NCBI GenBank assembly: GCA_032622095.1
Contig: CP136068.1
Span: 181,912,796-181,976,795 of the forward strand
Direction: 5' to 3'
Source of the DNA: Siphonodentalium dalli
Lineage: Eukaryota; Mollusca; Scaphopoda; Gadilida; Siphonodentaliidae
Length of the DNA: 64,000 nt
Under the pieces are notes generated by a model. The model made no database searches. It was not told where the DNA came from and saw only the letters and a list, made by a program, of their open reading frames with translations. Position 1 is the first letter of the stretch. Every line of letters begins with the position of its first letter. The position numbers were made by a program, and so were the translations under genes. This document shows positions 58,481 to 64,000 of this stretch, in pieces.

Positions 58481-58734
58481 AAAGAGACCTTTTTGTGAAT
58501 AAGGAATCAGTTTCAAAATTCATGTTCGTGTCTAACGTGTCAAATTGATCAGTCCGATCCCTCCATGCTCTCAACCGTCAAAGCGACATCCGAACGAGCG
58601 AATTGCAAACAGACATATATAGCAAGAAAACATCCATCACACTGGCACATATTTTGTTTGAATTATCTCATAAGTACCGACATAGCCTCCCCGAATTCCA
58701 CTAAGACTCTCATGCATGTACGTTGAGTGCAAAC

Positions 58735-59238
58735 GCCCGCGCATAAACGCCTCCCCCAATTCAAAATAAACACTCCCATATATTCGAAGAAACAACATCA
58801 ATACTGGGCGAACAAAATCGGCCGAATAATTAAACCCAAAAAACTAGGTTTTAGTAAAACCTGGGGTAGGGTGGTTTAACTTTGATGTTTTTTCAAAGTA
58901 TATTTAAAGGTATATTTTCGAGACGAGACGTATGGTACGTATAAATCATATATACCGAAGGTTATACTGATGATTATATAGCCAATTCACCACAAACAAT
59001 TAGTAATATTACCATAACGTCAATAAAACCTAGTTTATAATTGAGATCGAATTCCACACACTTAAACTGAGTTTATCACAAAACTTGGTTTAACTACACT
59101 AAAACCCAGTTTGACTCCCGTAAACCTAGTTTAACTACCGTAAAACCAAGTTTAAACCCTACTTAAACCTAGTTTAAACTGGAGTTAAACCTGGTCTAGA
59201 ATAAAACCTAGTCTAAACCAGAGATGCCGATTCGGACC
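58735..59238 (+). repeat. 500-bp dispersed element R, copy 2
   Basis: Near-identical to 45150-45662, starting cataaacgcctcccccaa and ending gagatgccgattcggacc. It too lies just downstream of a tandem array, here an unrelated one. Confidence 0.85.
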
Positions 59239-59689
59239 ATTGAGTTTCACCAAGGTTGATCTCTACTCATTACGTTTAGCCACATTGTATTCTCTACGAT
59301 ACATAAAATTGCACGACCGATCGTCCAGAATTGTCTTTTGTGTTAGCATTAAAAATATAACATTGCGTGTTGAGTAACGATCAACAGCGACAAGACATTC
59401 GGTTTGATAAATCATTGAGATGTCGATCTCGACTCTGATAGAGCTTGGAAAATACTCATTGTGTGAATGTGCGGCGGGCGAAATGTCTCGCTATGGCACA
59501 GGACTATGACGACCAATTGTCACCAAAATTGCACCATAATTAATTGTCACACCTACTATGCCATCTCTACTGTGACACGTGTGTCCGCGGCCAATGTATG
59601 TGTCGTAAAAGTTATCATATTCATATACAAAACGATCACAATTGAAACCGAGGGCGTCACACACAACAAATAAATCTGCGTCTGTTTGA

Positions 59690-60460
59690 CAGTCTTATCG
59701 ATGTCCGTTGCAAGATGCAAAGTCTATGGTTAGTCCACATTTCCACAATCGATGTATTTACAGCCATCCTCTATTCAAATTGTGTGTATGTTTGCGCATG
59801 CGCACCGGATCAATAAGCCTGACTATCGCACCAGATTACAAACGACTGTGTTACGAGGCGGTCACCACTGACTCAAATCAAATTCAAGACTCATAATACA
59901 CGCACATAACGATGGATATTATTAGTATGTTGTTCTCGGCAATTGTGTGCATCGTATCGTCCGTGTCCGGGTTACAGAACATGATGAGTGTCCGAAACAT
60001 CATATGTGACGGTCGAAAATCGACGCCATTCTATGGCGACAGTTCGCGCATTGGCAGCATGACTGTGACGTCCCTCGAGGCATGCATTCTGTACTGTTTG
60101 GGTAACTATTGGTGCACGTCTGCGAATTTTGACGCAGGAGGCGGTGTGTGTTCCTTTCTCTCGGATTCATACATTGATTGGTCATGTGGCTCGTTCCCGA
60201 CTCAGGCGGAGAGCACAGTGTTTTATCTGGTAAGTATAATGTGACTAGTTTCCGACTCAGCGGACAGCACTGTCCAGTTGATGATTGGAACGTTCTTCAA
60301 TAGCTTCCTCTTCTCCATACATTATATATGTGTTAACAAAGATACAATAAGAGTAATACATATCAATAACTCTTGATATAATATAACTGGGACAGTAAAG
60401 CTAAGGACATCTTCGTGAGCAGCATTTAGTGTAAGCGGAGATACGATATCAATGATAAAT
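59690..60460 (+). repeat. Duplicated segment containing the PAN exon, copy 2
   Basis: Partner of 22080-22850. Flank (gatcaataagcctgactatcgcaccagatta against caatcaataaccgtaactatcgcgtcagacta), exon and intron block are all aligned. Confidence 0.8.
59912..60229 (+). CDS. First exon of a secreted PAN/Apple-like domain protein, paralogue 2
   Basis: 106 codons to a phase-0 donor CTG|GTAAGT (GT at 60230). Signal peptide MDIISMLFSAIVCIVSSVSG, then NIICDGRKSTPFYGD, CILYCLGNYWCTSANFDAG, GVCSFLSDSYIDWSCGSF. All exon cysteines of paralogue 1 are kept, and YCLGNYWCTSANFDAG is unchanged, which argues for selection on both copies. No downstream exon is recognised; the frame at 61758-61973 (with a cag at 61709-61711) is Cys-rich but unproven. 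Confidence 0.65.
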
Positions 60461-62003
60461 ATATATTTCGGGAAAATAAAGTTGACCATGTAGTTTGTTT
60501 AATCAGTCGTATGCGGCTCGATACCATATATAAGGTGGCCACTTATTGTCATTCAAATAATTCCAAAGACAGGTATAGATAGAGATATATATGTATCATT
60601 TATTTACCTGACATGCCTATGCAAAATACAAACTAATGATAACATTACAATAAACACCCGGCCTATAAGTCTTTATGTCACGTTTAATATAACATTTTCA
60701 CATATGTATAAGTAATATTTTACATATCGATTTCTGTTAAATAAAATTGGCAAAATAAAATTCAAATTCAAACATTGGTTTTGATTCATTGTATTATATG
60801 TGTTAACCGTTACCAGGATACGTAGTTTATTTTCCGTATAAACAGTTCTTTCTTTCGTTGAATGCGTCGGAGAGGTATTAAAATATATATCATGGGTAAT
60901 ATATTATTTCAATTAGTGCTTCGTCAAAATTATCTTCGGATCCCAATTCATAAATTCATTCAGGTAGAGATTTTAAGAGGAATACTTGGCGTTATGACAC
61001 TAAGGGCGGCGCAATAGGAAGTGAATCTCCTATTCGAACAAATTACATATAACACAAATGCATTCAAGGAGCTTCTCATTTTAACACGCCCAGTTTCGAC
61101 CCTCAGATGGATCACATCACATCGAAATTTTGCCAGGATAGAATGACGTAATTTATTAATATTCATGTCTACATATTAGCAGATGCATATGCTATGTCAA
61201 ATAGTTTGTATGTGCATAATTCATGAACATCGCTCAAGCTTTGGAATAAGATATATTCTTGTTCTTATAAGTGCCTTCGTTGAAACAAACATCCAAACAA
61301 CAAATTTGTAAATACTCAAAATTCGGAGTCATATTTACATTAGTTTGTACTTTAATACTTTATGATGGATATTCACCTGACTGACTTTGTTACAATCCTT
61401 CTCATCGGCATAGAAAGATATGGGTCATATGGGTGTTCATTTATCGTGGGATAACTGTCCATATTTAGGGTACCTCGTCTTACAAGCAATTGTTCAGTCA
61501 CTTCTGGAAATCACGAGGGTTCGTGTGGTGACTCGAGACTACATTACCATACTATACAGAGTAAGATACAATTGAAGTATATAGGAACATAGTTTGACAG
61601 TTTTATGTGATTTACCACATTGCTGGTATTTTCGTTGTTGGAAATATCGCTTAGAACCATGACTTTGCTTTGCAACTTATTTAACTGTTAGTACAAGCAA
61701 ATACCCCCCACAGCTGATAAACTACACGAGGAAAATCAACCGGGTTTCCATCTCCTTGTGTGCGAAAATAATCCGGTAAATGTTAGAATACAGACGAGTC
61801 TATTGCTGATGGTGAAACTGAACGAACCTGTGTGCTGTGACGGTTTGATAATTTGCTGGATATGTCCTATTGCGGACTGGGCAGCAATTGCTATTGGTAA
61901 TGTATATCCATGTATACTTAATTTTAAAACTGTATGCATGAGACCTGATGTATCAGTAGCTCCGTTCTTATAAGTAACCACGCCTCGTTGATAGAAGGTA
62001 ACT
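60461..62003. other. Presumed intron or intergenic DNA
   Basis: No exon can be supported. The plus frame 61758-61973 (VKLNEPVCCDGLIICWICPI) is a weak candidate for a second exon because it is Cys-rich and open back to ~61700, but it has no domain match. Confidence 0.3.
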
Positions 62004-64000
62004 AACGATAGGATAGGATAATTTATTTACAATATACACATGAATTTTACAATGGAAGTAACACATAAAAGGTGATGTTGTATATCGTTGGGGGTTAGCC
62101 TAGCCCTATCGGGCTGTCTTCCTGCTACCCCCTATATCACTATAAATAATTTAATCGATGGCTTGCATTTCATATCCACGCACACGTACAAACTATAATC
62201 ATATACATATAAAAGTATCTAGAACCTAGTATTTAGGGCATATCACAAACAAGTATTGGTGTGGTTGTGAGACAACCCAAACTAGTTATAAGATCGATAA
62301 TGTATTATCTCTCCATTATAATGTTTTGAACTGTTCATATTTTCTAACACAATCATATGAACAGTTTCGATTCCAGTTCCATGGTTATTTTAAGAACAAA
62401 ATATTTAGTTTTTATAAGAGGAATCTATATAGATCACCGGAAAGTATTTTTGTTGAGTGAGGTTTAGGGATAATTCAAATTAACAGTACATATATAGAAT
62501 GTTTATATGTATGTCTAGTGGTATAGGGTCATAGTCATTGTTAGAGAAATCGTAATTATGTACGGTAGTATTATCATGTATGGTAGTATATGGGCATTTT
62601 TAGGAGCGAGAATGCCATAGTGTGAACACCGGTGTGAAGTATACAATGAATGTTCGTTTCATTTAAGAGCACAGTCGGGACATCCTTTGATTTACATCGT
62701 ACATTTTCTGGGTAATTTCTCAGCATGGCTATCTGTAAGCGCTCCTTCAATGTGTGTCTGCTTTGGCAAGATGTATAATCTTTTTCCATATTGTTCCATG
62801 TTGTGGGGAAGGCGTGGTGGGGTAGTTTTCCAGACCAGTCAGTTCTAGGTAGTTCTAATAGCACGAGATTATGGTGTCTAGGTGTTGATTTTGCTCGTTT
62901 GTTGTACATCATTCCAAAAGACGCGGGCAGGCGATTATAACACCAGTCATGCATGAAAATTGAGGAATTGAGAGTATGTAAGTCATATATTGTCGAGATT
63001 TTCTCTCTTTCAAAGAGTGGATCTGTGTGACTCCTGTACTTCTTATTGCATAGTATACGCAATGCTCGTTTTTGTAATAGTAATATTTTCTTGACTTCCG
63101 GAACATGACCCCATATTTGGATACCATAAACTAAGTGGCTTTGAATCAGTGCATAGTACAATGTTTTCAATGATTTAATTGGGACAAAGTTGTTCACTTT
63201 ATTGTTGCAATAGATTGCATGTGATATTTTGGAGCAGATTATGGATATGTGCTTTTTGAATGTCAAGTTTTCATCATTGTGGATACCTAGAAATCGTGTC
63301 GATGATTCACGCCCAAGATTCCCTATCCGGTTCAATTGAATGTAATCTTTGCTCAGTTTCCCTTTCATTGTATAACATGTCAATACTATTTCCTGTATCG
63401 ATGTAGGTTCGATTTCAAGTTGTTCTCCTATTTCGAAGATAATCATTGAAATTTGCGTCATTTTCAGTGTGTATAGAGTTGCTGGTATTTCGACTGATTG
63501 TTGAAAAGTAGTCATTGAATTGTTTGGCTATTATGTTAGGGTCAGATAGCTCTGTATCGTTATCATTACATTTCTGAGGGTAGTTGCATGATTTTTGATT
63601 TTTATTGATGGCATTGTTAAGAATTTTCCATGTGTTTTTTCTATCATTCTTATTTTTTTCTAGACTATCGCAATAATAATTATTTTTACATTTCCTTATT
63701 AGTTTATTGTATAATTGACGATAATTTAAATAGGTGATTTTATTTGTTTCTGATGGTGCCTTCAGTTTATTAGAGTATAATTCTTGCTTAGTAATAGAGG
63801 ATTTGATTAGTCCAGGTGTCATCCATGGTTCGCGCTTTATATATTTTTGGGTACATTTCGTGTTATGAGAGGAAAAGCTAGATCATGCGCGTTCATATAT
63901 ATGTCTAAAAACAATTCATATGCCTTATCAGGGGAGTTACAACTGAGAACTTAGTCGAATTTACATCATTTTAACAAGTTTTTGAAAATATTGACATTAT
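62004..64000 (-). mobile_element. LINE with deleted RT core, runs off the window
   Basis: Minus strand. The 3' end has an (ATCCT)n tail (62006-62021) and a 3' UTR with gacagcccgatagggctaggctaacc. The RT thumb and C-terminus follow, then the linker after the endonuclease with EPWMTPGLIKSSITKQELY (frameshifted near 63840), and more linker to the window edge. The tail matches the remnants at 2.7 kb and 9.8 kb, so these are one LINE group of CR1/Rex-like type. Confidence 0.85.
62574..63822 (-). pseudogene. LINE ORF2: linker joined to RT C-terminal part, core deleted
   Basis: The first frame (63822-63415) is the pre-RT linker (KSSITKQELYSNKL ... NTWKILNNAINKNQK ... IIAKQFNDYFSTISRNTS). Near 63440-63420 it meets sequence from the far end of RT: STRFLGIHNDENLTFKKHI (the 'LGV' thumb block), LKTLYYALIQSHLVYGIQIWG, LLQKRALRILCN and PLFEREKISTIYDLH, to 62574. 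Palm motifs with FxDxxKAF and YADD are absent, a deletion of several hundred codons. An otherwise long open frame remains (313 residues). Confidence 0.85.

Noticed and set aside
57281-58574. Long frames of 128 and 231 codons
   Set aside because: Pro/Gly-rich translations of the GC-rich 130-bp array, crossing its inversion point.
61758-61973. Second exon of the PAN gene
   Set aside because: Cys-rich and open, but the opposite strand is equally open and the acceptor has a weak pyrimidine tract.

Overview
The window is nuclear DNA of an animal. Its few coding segments are short exons bounded by GT/AG splice signals, and it has no operons or bacterial-type genes. Most of it is built from transposable elements and tandem arrays typical of AT-rich, repeat-laden marine invertebrate genomes. 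A lophotrochozoan (mollusc, brachiopod or similar) is my best guess, from the SINE/LINE/foldback mix and the many dispersed tandem-repeat cassettes. That is inference; no sequence here fixes the phylum.

Layout. 0.3-2.6 kb: a decayed LINE on the minus strand (ORF1 with a Cys-rich N-terminus and RRM-like C-terminus, then an endonuclease), split by a hAT-type MITE. 4.6-7.9 kb: a plus-strand LINE whose reverse transcriptase part is tandemly duplicated. 8.2-8.7 kb: a piggyBac-like MITE beside a dead exon. 9.1-10.4 kb: a Crypton tyrosine-recombinase relic cut by a LINE tail. 13.8-14.1 kb: a tRNA-derived SINE. 15.6-21.2 kb: a 5.6-kb DNA transposon with terminal inverted repeats and a decayed protein that joins an OTU-type cysteine-protease domain to a DDE-type transposase; a hAT-like foldback element with a perfect 8-bp target duplication and a long palindrome are nested in it. 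22.3 kb and 59.9 kb: two paralogous first exons encoding a signal peptide plus a PAN/Apple-like domain, inside a duplicated segment. 25.1-29.2 kb: a 92-bp satellite and a ~750-bp tandem repeat. 29.2-38.5 kb: several MITEs, near-perfect 75-bp hairpins, a degenerate ~156-161-bp tandem repeat and a foldback element. 39.3-41.8 kb: a chain of five head-to-tail repeat cassettes. 43.7-45.7 kb: a 184-bp array followed by a 500-bp dispersed element. 46.0-46.85 kb: an array of similar terminal exons. 46.85-50.4 kb: a nearly full LINE with an L1-like ORF1, minus strand. 55.4-56.2 kb: a LINE 3' end. 57.1-58.5 kb: a 130-bp array that reverses orientation in the middle, flanked by inverted duplications. 62.0-64.0 kb: another minus-strand LINE lacking its RT core.

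Host coding potential is confined to the two PAN exons and the small terminal exons near 46 kb (with a dead copy at 8.6 kb). All are phase-0 at the splice sites, so they could be first and last exons of one secreted-protein family, but nothing here joins them. The most distinctive item is the OTU + DDE transposon at 15.6-21.2 kb.
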